Origin: Candidatus Azobacteroides sp.
GTDB lineage: Bacteria > Bacteroidota > Bacteroidia > Bacteroidales > Azobacteroidaceae
Direction of reading: 5' to 3'
Length of the DNA: 64,000 nt
NCBI GenBank assembly: GCA_009778655.1
Contig: WRFZ01000182.1
Location: 1 to 64,000, forward strand
A program made the position numbers and the translations under genes. The notes beneath the pieces were generated by a model. The model ran no database searches. It was not told the DNA's origin and saw nothing but the letters and a program-made list of their open reading frames with translations. Positions 20,520-29,934 of this stretch are shown piece by piece. How positions within the stretch are numbered: the stretch's first letter is position 1; each line of letters opens with the position of its first letter.

Positions 20520-21073
20520 TAATGTTTATTAAAAATAAAATCGAGAGCTTCTTCCGGCGTAGTTGCCACTTGCCAAGCTGCGACCGATTTGGAATGAATA
20601 AAATTTTCCCGATCCGCTTTATCCAACATCGTCAGCAGGGGATTATAATAATCGGCGGTATTCAAAATGACAATGGGTTTTGAGTACAAACCCAACTGTT
20701 TCCAAGTGATGATTTCAAGTAACTCTTCCAAAGTTCCGACTCCTCCGGGAAGAGCAATGCAAGCATCCGATTTATCAGCCATAGTTCGTTTCCGGACGTG
20801 CATATCGGGAGTAACGATTACTTCCGGGATAGCCGGATGGATCCAACCCTTATTGTACATAAATTGAGGAATTACTCCGCAAACATTTCCGCCGTTTTCT
20901 AAAACGGCATCGGTGACAGCGGCCATTAAACCTTTGATTCCTCCACCGTTAATGCAAGTAATGGAATGATCTGCCAACTGTTTTCCCAAATTTTTTGCAG
21001 CTTCAAAATAGACGGAAGAGATTCGTGAACTCGCTGCTGCATAAATGGTTATTGCTTTTATTTTTTGTAGCAT
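20519..21073 (-). CDS. LOG-family protein (TIGR00730-like)
   Basis: CINGGGIKGLMAAVTDA, ALPGGVGTLEELLEIITWKQLG. Confidence 0.92.
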   Translation of the reverse strand: MLQKIKAITIYAAASSRISSVYFEAAKNLGKQLADHSITCINGGGIKGLMAAVTDAVLENGGNVCGVIPQFMYNKGWIHPAIPEVIVTPDMHVRKRTMADKSDACIALPGGVGTLEELLEIITWKQLGLYSKPIVILNTADYYNPLLTMLDKADRENFIHSKSVAAWQVATTPEEALDFIFNKH

Positions 21074-21217
21074 GAATAATAATCGCGTTTTTTATTTTTT
21101 CGTGCACAAAATTATGAAAATTTTATCAGAAAAGAAGCGGAGCGCTTCTTTTAGTTAAAAAATAGCCGGTTAAATGTCGGTAATTTGTATATTATCATAA
21201 ATGATCATTCATAATCT

Positions 21218-22546
21218 TCAAACGCTTTCCTTCCATATCCTTTTAATCGGCAACACCAAACGTTCGAGCAGCGAAAGATCGTCCGTAATAATATCCGCCT
21301 GCCCCTGCATGTTAGGTAAATAGGGAAGCTCCTTCTTATAGGTGGTAATTAATCCGTCAGTAAGAACGATTTCTACCGAATAATACATTGTATCTTTAGT
21401 TTGAGCGGGCGTCAGAGAAATATGTCGAACCGTTCCGCGCAAAATACCGTATTCGTTTTCCGGAAAATTTTGCAGACGTATGTTTACTTTCTGTCCGGCT
21501 TTAACCTTTCCCGAACGGGCGATCGGCAGAGTCGCTTTTCCGATGATCGCGTAAGGCGAATCCGGAACAATCGTAAAAACTTCTTCTCCCGATGAAACGT
21601 TTTGATTTTCGATCCAATAGTCTGAAAAGGTGATTTTTCCGTCAATAGGCGCCTGCAGCACATAACTCAATTCCCAATCCTCAATTCCCGTTTTCAGTTG
21701 CGAAGCCAGCGATTGAAGTTGCGTTTGCAAGCTGTTCAGTTTTTCCGTATCCTGTTCTTCCGTGTCCAACAGCGATTCTTTCAATTGCCCGATTTGAATC
21801 AGCAGATTATTTAGATTTGAACGCATGTTTTCCCTTGAAAGACGGCTTTGCAGAAAAGTATTTTTCGTTGTTTCCATTTCTTCGTCGGACAGGATTCCTT
21901 TCGTGTTCAGAACCGAATCGCGAAGATATTGTTTTTGAGCGATGATAAATTGTTCCTCCGTAATTCGCTGCTGATTAAGCAAAACATTGTATTGCTTTTC
22001 GTATTGAGCGATTCTTTCCCGGGTCATCGTCATTTTTTGCGGATAATACATCAACCGCTCATATTCCGTATATTCAAACAATGCGGTACGGAGAGCGGAG
22101 TAAGATGATTGTAAAACGCCGAGTTGAAGCTCGGCAACCGGTAACCGGTGACCGGTAACTGGAAATCGGTTGCCGGCCGCCGGTTGCCCGTTATCCGAAA
22201 ATAAACCGTCCAAATAATTTTTCAGATATAAAACGTCGTCGGTTCGGGCGGGATTATCAATCACCGCCAAATACTCGCCGGTTTTGACTTCCTGATTATC
22301 GCTTACGAACAATTGCTTGATTTTTCCCGTAGCATGAGCAACTAAGGTTGCCGGAGGGGTGGAACCGGTCAAAACGATTTGGGCCGGAATAACATCCGGG
22401 TATTTGATAACTGCGCTGCCGATCAAAAGAATTACGACTGCAATTGCCAATACGGTGATTCCCCACCGCAATATCCACGGCGGAACCGTTCCGAGCACTT
22501 CTTGAAATTCTTCGCTGTGCAGTTCTATCGCATCTTCTTCATTCAT
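21218..22546 (-). CDS. HlyD-family secretion adaptor of the RiPP exporter
   Basis: N-terminal TM, lipoyl-like domain (ATGKIKQLFVSDNQEVKTGEYLAVIDN), coiled coil, C-terminal barrel. Confidence 0.9.
   Translation of the reverse strand: MNEEDAIELHSEEFQEVLGTVPPWILRWGITVLAIAVVILLIGSAVIKYPDVIPAQIVLTGSTPPATLVAHATGKIKQLFVSDNQEVKTGEYLAVIDNPARTDDVLYLKNYLDGLFSDNGQPAAGNRFPVTGHRLPVAELQLGVLQSSYSALRTALFEYTEYERLMYYPQKMTMTRERIAQYEKQYNVLLNQQRITEEQFIIAQKQYLRDSVLNTKGILSDEEMETTKNTFLQSRLSRENMRSNLNNLLIQIGQLKESLLDTEEQDTEKLNSLQTQLQSLASQLKTGIEDWELSYVLQAPIDGKITFSDYWIENQNVSSGEEVFTIVPDSPYAIIGKATLPIARSGKVKAGQKVNIRLQNFPENEYGILRGTVRHISLTPAQTKDTMYYSVEIVLTDGLITTYKKELPYLPNMQGQADIITDDLSLLERLVLPIKRIWKESV
22130..22189 (-). repeat. 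In-frame GGTAACCGG-type repeat/hairpin inside the HlyD gene
   Basis: ggcaaccggtaaccggtgaccggtaactggaaatcggttgccggccgccggttgcc; GGCAACCGG (22133-22141)/CCGGTTGCC (22180-22188). Confidence 0.8.
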
Positions 22547-22600
22547 TTTTTTCAGACGGAAGATTTGAAGAATTAAGAAGACGGATACGGATAAAAAGAC

Positions 22601-22639
22601 AATTCATAATTCATAATTCGTAATTCGTAATTCATAATT
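22601..22639 (+). repeat. CATAATT/CGTAATT short-period repeat between exporter genes
   Basis: aattcataattcataattcgtaattcgtaattcataattt. Confidence 0.75.
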
Positions 22640-24904
22640 TTAACTTCCCAACTCGAGTTGGTTTTTCACCAGCGTATAATACGCTCCCCGTCTGGCCGTC
22701 AGTTCCGTATGCGTGCCTTCTTCGACGATTTTTCCTTTTTCGAGAACAACGATGTTGTCGGCACTCTGAACCGTACTCAGTCGGTGCGCCGCAATCACCA
22801 CCGTTTTCCCCTGATAGAATCGGGTTAAATTATCCATGATTATCCGTTCGTTGTTCGTGTCGAGCGCATTGGTCGCTTCATCGAAAAAAAGGGAATCGGG
22901 ATTTTTATATACCGCTCTCGCTATCAGAAGCCGCTGCCGTTGTCCCATACTGATACCATTGCCGTCCGAACCGATTTTTGTATTGTATTTTAAAGGTAAA
23001 CTTTCGATATATTCGCGAATATTTGCAGTTTCGACGGCATGAAGAAGTTTGGATTTATCAACGGTTTCTTCGCCTGCGGCAATATTATCGGCAATCGTGT
23101 CGGAAAAAATAAAACCGTCTTGCATGACAGCACCGGTATGATGCCGCCAAAAGTGCGGATGGATGTCCGACAACGGATATTTACCGATTAAAATTTCACC
23201 TTTATTGGGATTGTAAAAATTTAATAACAGTTTGATTAATGTTGTTTTTCCGCTTCCGCTCGTACCGACGACGGCGGTAATTTTGTTTTTCGGGATAATC
23301 AAATTAATCCCGTTCAGCGCGTAATTGCGCTCGGTGCCGTCGTAACTGAAAAACAAGTCTTTAACAATAATATCCGTATTTTTCGGTATTTCCGTGATTT
23401 TTTCGGCAATACCTTGTTCTTCGTCTTCTCGATTATGGATTTCGTTCAAGCGTTCCAAGCTGATTTTGGCATCCTGCGCTGATTGTACAAAACCGATGAC
23501 CTGCCCGACAGGGCCACTCAACTGACCGATAATATATTGCACGGCCATCATCATCCCCAAAGTCATACGGCCTTCGATTACCGAACGTGCAGACAGATAC
23601 GAAATAAATAACGATGTGGTTTGCGAAAAAAAAATCGAACCCGTTTGCTGATATTGCCCCAAAGCAAGACCTTTTATGCTTATATTAAAGAGTTTAACTT
23701 GAATTCGTTCCCATTTCCATCGTTGTTGTCGTTCACAATTATTGAGCTTGATTTCCGGCATGCCGGTAACGATTTGCACCAAATTGCTTTGTTCGGCGGC
23801 AGCTTGTGTAAAGCGCGCCATATCAAGCTTGCGCCGATAACGCAAAAAAAGCGTTATCCAGAGAATGTATAACACATTCCCGACAAGGAAAACGGCAAGG
23901 ATGGTTAAATTATAATAAGCCAATATGCAGGCAAACAGTATGAAATTGAGAAACGAAAACAGCGTAGTAACGGAGCTTCCGGTAAGGAAAGCCTTGATAC
24001 GCTCGTTATCGCCGATGCGTTGGAGAATGTCGCCTACGTTTTTGCTGTCGAAAAAACGCAGTGGAAGTTTCATCAGCTCGCCCAAAAAATCGGAAATCAA
24101 TGAAATGCTGACTCGTGTGTTTATATGCAGGCTTATCCAACTTTGCAGAAAGTTGACGGCCAATTGCGTGCAGAACAATACCATTTGCGCTGCAAGAATA
24201 AGTGTAACAAAATTTAAATTATTGTTACCGATACCGTTGTCAACAACGGATTGAGTGAGGAACGGAAAAATCAACGACAGGATACTACCGATAATCAGAC
24301 CCGTAAAGAGTTGAGCGATTTGCGATTTGAACGGCATTAAGTATCGGAAGAAAAAGGAAATACTTTTTTTGTTTTTTTCTTCGTCTTCTTGAATGTAAAA
24401 GTCGGGAGTCGGTTCAAGTAGAAGAACTGTGCCTGCTTTTTCTTCATTTTTTATGGTACTTGCCCAACATTTAAGAAATTCATCGAGGGTGAGGCGGTAT
24501 TTTTCTCCTGCCGGGTCGGCAATGCAGAACACGTAACCGTCATTGCGATTGGAGCGAAGCAATCCGTCCTTATCTTCTGTCTTGGCGCACTTAACGCGCC
24601 ATCTCCTTTTCTTACCGTCAATTTTATATAAAACCACAAAATGATTTTGATTCCAATGCAAAATTGCGGGCAACGGAATTTCGAGCAATTGTTTCAATGT
24701 AATTTTAACACCCATTGTGTGAAAACCGATACTTTCCGCCGCCTCACTGATGCCAAGCATGGAAACGCCTTCGCGAGTAATGAAACTCCTTTCACGCAAC
24801 AATTGATTACTGTAATTTTTACCGTAATATTTGGCAATCATGCGTAAACAGGTTGCGCCGCAATCCATTTGGTCAAGTTGAATGTAATGAGGAAAAAATG
24901 TCAT
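22640..24904 (-). CDS. Peptidase C39-containing ABC transporter (GG-leader peptide exporter)
   Basis: C39 Cys QMDCGATCL, His HWNQNHFVVLY, Asp ADPA; TMD; NBD GTSGSGKTT, SMGQRQRLLIARAVYKNPDSLFFDEATNALD. Confidence 0.95.
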   Translation of the reverse strand: MTFFPHYIQLDQMDCGATCLRMIAKYYGKNYSNQLLRERSFITREGVSMLGISEAAESIGFHTMGVKITLKQLLEIPLPAILHWNQNHFVVLYKIDGKKRRWRVKCAKTEDKDGLLRSNRNDGYVFCIADPAGEKYRLTLDEFLKCWASTIKNEEKAGTVLLLEPTPDFYIQEDEEKNKKSISFFFRYLMPFKSQIAQLFTGLIIGSILSLIFPFLTQSVVDNGIGNNNLNFVTLILAAQMVLFCTQLAVNFLQSWISLHINTRVSISLISDFLGELMKLPLRFFDSKNVGDILQRIGDNERIKAFLTGSSVTTLFSFLNFILFACILAYYNLTILAVFLVGNVLYILWITLFLRYRRKLDMARFTQAAAEQSNLVQIVTGMPEIKLNNCERQQRWKWERIQVKLFNISIKGLALGQYQQTGSIFFSQTTSLFISYLSARSVIEGRMTLGMMMAVQYIIGQLSGPVGQVIGFVQSAQDAKISLERLNEIHNREDEEQGIAEKITEIPKNTDIIVKDLFFSYDGTERNYALNGINLIIPKNKITAVVGTSGSGKTTLIKLLLNFYNPNKGEILIGKYPLSDIHPHFWRHHTGAVMQDGFIFSDTIADNIAAGEETVDKSKLLHAVETANIREYIESLPLKYNTKIGSDGNGISMGQRQRLLIARAVYKNPDSLFFDEATNALDTNNERIIMDNLTRFYQGKTVVIAAHRLSTVQSADNIVVLEKGKIVEEGTHTELTARRGAYYTLVKNQLELGS
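24536..24607 (-). repeat. Palindromic repeat inserted in frame within the C39 domain
   Basis: gtcattgcgattggagcgaagcaatccg with ATTGC/GCAAT inverted repeat, plus GGCGC/GCGCC; encodes an atypical RRWRVKCAKTEDKDGLLRSNRNDG segment. Confidence 0.75.
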
Positions 24905-24905
24905 T

Positions 24906-25832
24906 TTATAAATTATCCCATTTCATTTCGTAAGGATCATAATGACAATATTTGGGTTTGCCGTATAAATCATTATTTTCGGTAAAAGCACGACAATCAG
25001 AACACATATATCTAAATTCACAATCACGACACACTGAAATTTCATCTTTTTTTATTTTCCACAATTTTTGAAATTCAGAGCTTGATATAATTTGAATTAA
25101 ATTATCATTTTTCAGATTTCCGTAGGATTTATTTAACGCAGTGCAATTTTTAATATTTCCTTGATTATCAATTGTTAATTTTTTATTAAGACAATTGTTA
25201 TATAATTTACTCTCCATAAAGAATGGCAAATTAACTGTAAAGTATGCGGGTGAAACAAATCCGCAATATTGAGAATTATTAATCATGTCGGAATAAAAAC
25301 CGATCTTAGAAAAGTCATTCAAAAATTGTTTTTCTAAATGATTAATATGTTCTTGAGGAGTATTATATATAACTATAGCTGTAATTCGGAGATGATCTCT
25401 TAATAAAGAAAATATATTTTTTTGAACTACAAATGATTTTGTATATGGAATGATTAATTCTATTGCTTTAATCCTTTTATTAAGAGTATAAGAAAGAATA
25501 TCACTAATTCGATTAACCGTTTGTTCATCAAAAATTTTAATCTGTAAATCAATACATCCGACATGTTCAATATCTTCAAAAAATTGCGGCAAATCATAGT
25601 GTGAATTTATATCCAGTTCTATAACCACATTATTTATTAAATAAGGTGATTCATATTTTATATCAATATTTTTAAAATATTTAGCAATAGCCTTTTTGCA
25701 TAAAAAAACGAGCTCATTGGTATTTAAAAAATCAATGTAATCATCTATAATTTTTTGATCGGCATTGTTATATTCTTTTTGTATTTTGCTAATATCAAGT
25801 AAATTGTTTTTAAGTAAAATACAGGGAGACAA
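24906..25832 (-). CDS. SPASM-domain peptide maturase of grasp-with-spasm type
   Basis: C-terminal Cys cluster NCTALNKSYGN...CRDCEFRYMCSDCRAF...PKYC; adjacent to ATP-grasp; TTG start, possible N-terminal frameshift. Confidence 0.8.
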   Translation of the reverse strand: MSPCILLKNNLLDISKIQKEYNNADQKIIDDYIDFLNTNELVFLCKKAIAKYFKNIDIKYESPYLINNVVIELDINSHYDLPQFFEDIEHVGCIDLQIKIFDEQTVNRISDILSYTLNKRIKAIELIIPYTKSFVVQKNIFSLLRDHLRITAIVIYNTPQEHINHLEKQFLNDFSKIGFYSDMINNSQYCGFVSPAYFTVNLPFFMESKLYNNCLNKKLTIDNQGNIKNCTALNKSYGNLKNDNLIQIISSSEFQKLWKIKKDEISVCRDCEFRYMCSDCRAFTENNDLYGKPKYCHYDPYEMKWDNL

Positions 25833-25957
25833 TATTTATCCCAATTTTGAAAAATATATTGATAATTTTCTTCTGTTATCATCTGTTTATTACTTTATAA
25901 GTTATTAAATTATAATTATTTCAATTGAGGCGTTTTTATTAAAAACTTATGGATATT

Positions 25958-26926
25958 TCATAATAAATTGAATGCAATTTCTTTGTCTAAATTATAATTA
26001 CAAGGGTCGGAAATCATACCATATTGACCAACAGGATTTATTTCTAAAAAATAATAATGGCTTTGTTTGTCAACAATCATGTCAATTGATCCCGAATCAA
26101 GATTTAAGTTTTTTATCAATTTTATAATTCTATGTTCAATGTATTTTGGTAGTTGATATGGAATATATCTGTTGGGTTTTTCTCTATTATAATTTCTAAA
26201 ATCTATTTTTGTTTTTTGATCGTGTTGTGAAAATATTGCCGTAGAATAACATCGATTTTTTAGAAAAAAAATTCTCAGCTCATAATCTTTGTCAATCATC
26301 TGTTGAAACAATGATGGGAAAAATGTATTGGGGAAATTTTGTATGTCATCAATTTTTGAAGTATATGTATAGTAATCATACTCATTATCCGAGATAACTA
26401 ATACCTCAGATATTGGTTTTGTAATAATTTTTCCTTCATGCCTTGTAAGAAAATCGAATAGAACGGATTTATCAGTCGTAATTATTGTTTCCGGAATCTT
26501 TAATCCAACTTTAACAGCGTTATCTAATACATTTATCTTGTTAATATTATGAGTAAAAATATAATCATCTATTTTTGAGCTTAATTGATGTGCGAGGAAA
26601 TCAATAGTTGATAATTGCAAATCCCTATTCTCCTTATTTAACTGCTTCATTAATAATTTTTTTGATTTTATTTTTTCTATTGAAGCGGTATTCTTAAAAA
26701 TGGCATCAACGTTCATATTTCCTCTTCTATACCATAGAGAAGTTATGCCTAAATTATCATTGTTACTTGAAATTTGTACGGTCTTATCTGAAATAGATAT
26801 AAATAATTTGCTAACGTTAATACTTTCATGAGGAAACAATACTATATATTTTTTATCTTGACATAGGAGCCAATCTATTACATTAAAAGTTGAAATGTCT
26901 TCTTCTATGGAAATGATTAGAACCAT
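25958..26926 (-). CDS. ATP-grasp peptide maturase of grasp-with-spasm type
   Basis: LWYRRGNMN, SKIDDYIFTHNINKINVLDNAVKVGLKIPETIITTD, DKDYELRIFFL, NLDSGSIDMI, YYFLEINPVGQYGM. Confidence 0.88.
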   Translation of the reverse strand: MVLIISIEEDISTFNVIDWLLCQDKKYIVLFPHESINVSKLFISISDKTVQISSNNDNLGITSLWYRRGNMNVDAIFKNTASIEKIKSKKLLMKQLNKENRDLQLSTIDFLAHQLSSKIDDYIFTHNINKINVLDNAVKVGLKIPETIITTDKSVLFDFLTRHEGKIITKPISEVLVISDNEYDYYTYTSKIDDIQNFPNTFFPSLFQQMIDKDYELRIFFLKNRCYSTAIFSQHDQKTKIDFRNYNREKPNRYIPYQLPKYIEHRIIKLIKNLNLDSGSIDMIVDKQSHYYFLEINPVGQYGMISDPCNYNLDKEIAFNLL

Positions 26927-27645
26927 GTTTTATTTTGAAAAGAAGGGGTAAAAGATATAATAGATTGTAATGAAAGAACAAATCTATCGTTATTTAATGT
27001 TTTATAATCCAAATATACAAAACCATAAGTTTCCGAAAAATATGCTTGTAAACTTGTATTCCCAAATTTTGTGTTTCCAATTGCCCGGATTTCATAGCAA
27101 TCAATATCCTTATTAAGAAATGGACAATACCATGATATTTTTCCAACCATAATATAATTACTTTGAACTATTGTTTGACCTTCTACTTTTCGATTAATAG
27201 CTTTAAGCCATATTCCTCCAACCTTAAGATCAAAACTCCATATTTTTCCTATATATAATGGAAATTGAACTTGAGGAAAAGGACAATATTCTAAAATCGC
27301 ATATTGATTAGCTCGAGGAGGATGCATAAATAACAAACTGTCATTTTCAATAATACCTGTATTTTCTTCACCTGTTTTGATAACTCCTTTTTTCCCTTTA
27401 CTTGTTAAACTGTATATCCAGTCAATAGACCAATTATTTTCTAACGTAATAAGCCGAGATTCTTCTTTTGAATAAACCTTCCATAGATTTCCATGTAAAA
27501 CAAGTTTCAAAGTATCTCTTATTATATCACGTTCTGATGTATGTTGTACAACCTTAAATTCCATTTCGCCTTTCTTACTATAGATTTGTGTATAACCATT
27601 AAAAGTTATAACCATTAAAAAAGATATAAAATACAATCTCATCAT
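26917..27645 (-). CDS. Secreted protein of unknown function in RiPP operon
   Basis: Signal peptide MMRLYFISFLMVITFNGYTQ; overlaps the ATP-grasp start by 10 nt. Confidence 0.7.
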   Translation of the reverse strand: MMRLYFISFLMVITFNGYTQIYSKKGEMEFKVVQHTSERDIIRDTLKLVLHGNLWKVYSKEESRLITLENNWSIDWIYSLTSKGKKGVIKTGEENTGIIENDSLLFMHPPRANQYAILEYCPFPQVQFPLYIGKIWSFDLKVGGIWLKAINRKVEGQTIVQSNYIMVGKISWYCPFLNKDIDCYEIRAIGNTKFGNTSLQAYFSETYGFVYLDYKTLNNDRFVLSLQSIISFTPSFQNKTWF

Positions 27646-27672
27646 TCACGTAAGTATTAAATATTTAACATT

Positions 27673-27737
27673 ATGATAATTTTAAAAAGCCATAACAAAA
27701 AAATATAATTTCAACGTTCTGTCATGGCTTTTATCAT
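27673..27737 (-). terminator. Intercistronic hairpin (attenuator-like) after the RiPP precursor
   Basis: AAAAGCCAT (27685-27693)/ATGGCTTTT (27724-27732) plus outer ATGATA/TATCAT. Confidence 0.65.
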
Positions 27738-27823
27738 ATTTAGATATACTATCTGACAAGAACCAAATTTAGGTCATAATATTTACCACTACAATCTACC
27801 AAGATATATCAATTGATAACTCG

Positions 27824-27997
27824 TTACCAATAAGATTCTGCCCACTTCTCTCCGTTATCATCATACCAAACCGCATCACCATTTCTTCCTATGTAAGATT
27901 GTTTCATAGTCGCTGTAAATTGACCTCCAAAAATTTTTCCTTGTTGTAGTTTTTCAATAATTTGATAATCTTTTGAAATACTATCGATCGTTTTCAT
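27824..27997 (-). CDS. RiPP precursor peptide, 57 aa, GG leader (not in ORF track)
   Basis: MKTIDSISKDYQIIEKLQQGKIFGG|QFTATMKQSYIGRNGDAVWYDDNGEKWAESYW; AGGAAAT before ATG; first gene upstream of ATP-grasp/SPASM/C39 exporter. Confidence 0.85.
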   Translation of the reverse strand: MKTIDSISKDYQIIEKLQQGKIFGGQFTATMKQSYIGRNGDAVWYDDNGEKWAESYW

Positions 27998-28374
27998 GAT
28001 TTCCTAAATTAAACTGTTTGTAAATAATTAATTTTTCATGCAAAAAATTTCGTTTTTCCACCTTACGTTTCTAATTTTTCTACCTTGTAGAAGAATGGAA
28101 AACTAAAAATAATTTTTACCTTTACGGTGCCTTCGTGTATTTTAGGTTAATCTAAAAACAGGAAGTTTTTTTGTACTATTTATTAGGTTAAGATGGCAAA
28201 TCTCAAAATAAATGCAATATTACAAAAAAGTTTTTACAAACCGTAATTTTTCTTCCTGTATATTGAAATTTTCTTCTGCACATAAATTTCATCTGCAAAA
28301 ATATAGCATATTTTTTTAAAACATTAATCATATATAGAATAATTATGTTATCTTTGCATAAAATCAGTCACAAT

Positions 28375-28422
28375 ATGAATAATGTAGGTTATAATATTAG
28401 AAAATCAAGAGAAAAGAAATGA
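28375..28422 (+). pseudogene. 15-codon stub resembling the N-terminus of an XRE/Cro-type HTH regulator
   Basis: MNNVGYNIRKSREKK then TGA; TATCTTTG box 25 nt upstream. Confidence 0.35.
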
Positions 28423-28505
28423 AAAATTTCGATGAACAAACCTTTTCCCGAAACGGAAATATTTCGTAACTTTGTCGTTCAATAGTAACAAATAAACCTA
28501 AAAAC

Positions 28506-29921
28506 ATGTCTGTAAAAACAAGGAATTTATCGTACAAAGTAGCTGATATTCAATTGGCTGATTTTGGACGAAAAGAAATCGAAATAGCCGAATATGAAAT
28601 GCCCGGATTGATGGCATTGCGTAAAAAATTCGGAAAAGAAAAGCCTTTGAAAGGCGCGCGCATCACCGGTTCACTGCACATGACCGTCCAGACGGCTGTG
28701 CTGATTGAAACATTGGTCGAATTAGGCGCCGACGTTCGGTGGGCGAGTTGCAATATTTTTTCTACACAAGATCATGCCGCAGCAGCTATTGCGGCAGCCG
28801 GAGTCCCTGTTTTTGCATGGAAAGGTGAATCGCTGGAAGAATATTGGTGGTGTACCGATCAAGCGTTGCGTTTCCCGGACGGCAAAGGCCCGAACTTGAT
28901 TGTAGATGATGGAGGAGATGCTACCCTGTTGATTCATTGGGGATACAGAGCCGAAAACCGACCTGAATTTTTAAATCGGAAAGGCGGTAATCACGAAGAA
29001 CAAGTGATTATTGATACGCTAAACGGGATTTTAAAAGAAGATAACAACCGTTGGCATCGTACGATTGCCGAATTGAAAGGCGTTTCGGAAGAAACGACCA
29101 CCGGGGTTCACCGTTTATATCAAATGTTGGAAAAAAGAGAATTGCTGATTCCGGCGATCAATGTAAACGACTCGGTGACTAAATCTAAATTCGATAATTT
29201 GTACGGTTGTCGCGAATCTTTAGCCGACGGAATCAAACGGGCAACCGACGTGATGATTGCCGGAAAAGTAGTGGTTGTACTCGGCTACGGTGATGTGGGA
29301 AAAGGTTGCGCCAAATCCATGAAATCCTATGGCGCTCGCGTTCTGATAACGGAAATTGATCCGATTTGCGCTTTACAGGCGGCAATGGAAGGCTTTGAGG
29401 TTACGACGATGGAGAAAGCGGTCAAAGAAGGAAATATTTTCGTAACCACAACCGGCAACAGGGACGTAATCACCATTGATCATCTGAAGCAAATGAAAGA
29501 TCAGACGATTGTCTGTAATATAGGACATTTCGACAATGAAATACAAGTTGATAAATTAATTCATTATCCCGGAATTAAACATACCAATATCAAACCGCAA
29601 GTTGATAAATATACCTTCCCTTCGGGAAATTCTATTTTCTTATTGGCTGAAGGACGGTTGGTGAATCTGGGATGCGCAACCGGACATCCGTCGTTTGTGA
29701 TGAGTAATTCGTTCACCAATCAAACGCTGGCTCAGATGGATTTGTGGAAAAACAATTACGAAATCAATGTTTATCGCTTGCCGAAACATTTGGACGAAGA
29801 AGTCGCCCGTCTGCATTTGGCTAACATCGGCGTAGAACTGACGCAATTGACTCCCGAACAGGCGGATTATATCGGAGTAGCGATCGAAGGTCCTTATAAG
29901 CCGGAACATTACAGGTATTAA
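28506..29921 (+). CDS. ahcY: Adenosylhomocysteinase
   Basis: [63 protein letters not shown]. Confidence 0.97.
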   Translation: MSVKTRNLSYKVADIQLADFGRKEIEIAEYEMPGLMALRKKFGKEKPLKGARITGSLHMTVQTAVLIETLVELGADVRWASCNIFSTQDHAAAAIAAAGVPVFAWKGESLEEYWWCTDQALRFPDGKGPNLIVDDGGDATLLIHWGYRAENRPEFLNRKGGNHEEQVIIDTLNGILKEDNNRWHRTIAELKGVSEETTTGVHRLYQMLEKRELLIPAINVNDSVTKSKFDNLYGCRESLADGIKRATDVMIAGKVVVVLGYGDVGKGCAKSMKSYGARVLITEIDPICALQAAMEGFEVTTMEKAVKEGNIFVTTTGNRDVITIDHLKQMKDQTIVCNIGHFDNEIQVDKLIHYPGIKHTNIKPQVDKYTFPSGNSIFLLAEGRLVNLGCATGHPSFVMSNSFTNQTLAQMDLWKNNYEINVYRLPKHLDEEVARLHLANIGVELTQLTPEQADYIGVAIEGPYKPEHYRY

Positions 29922-29934
29922 TGAAACGCTTAAG

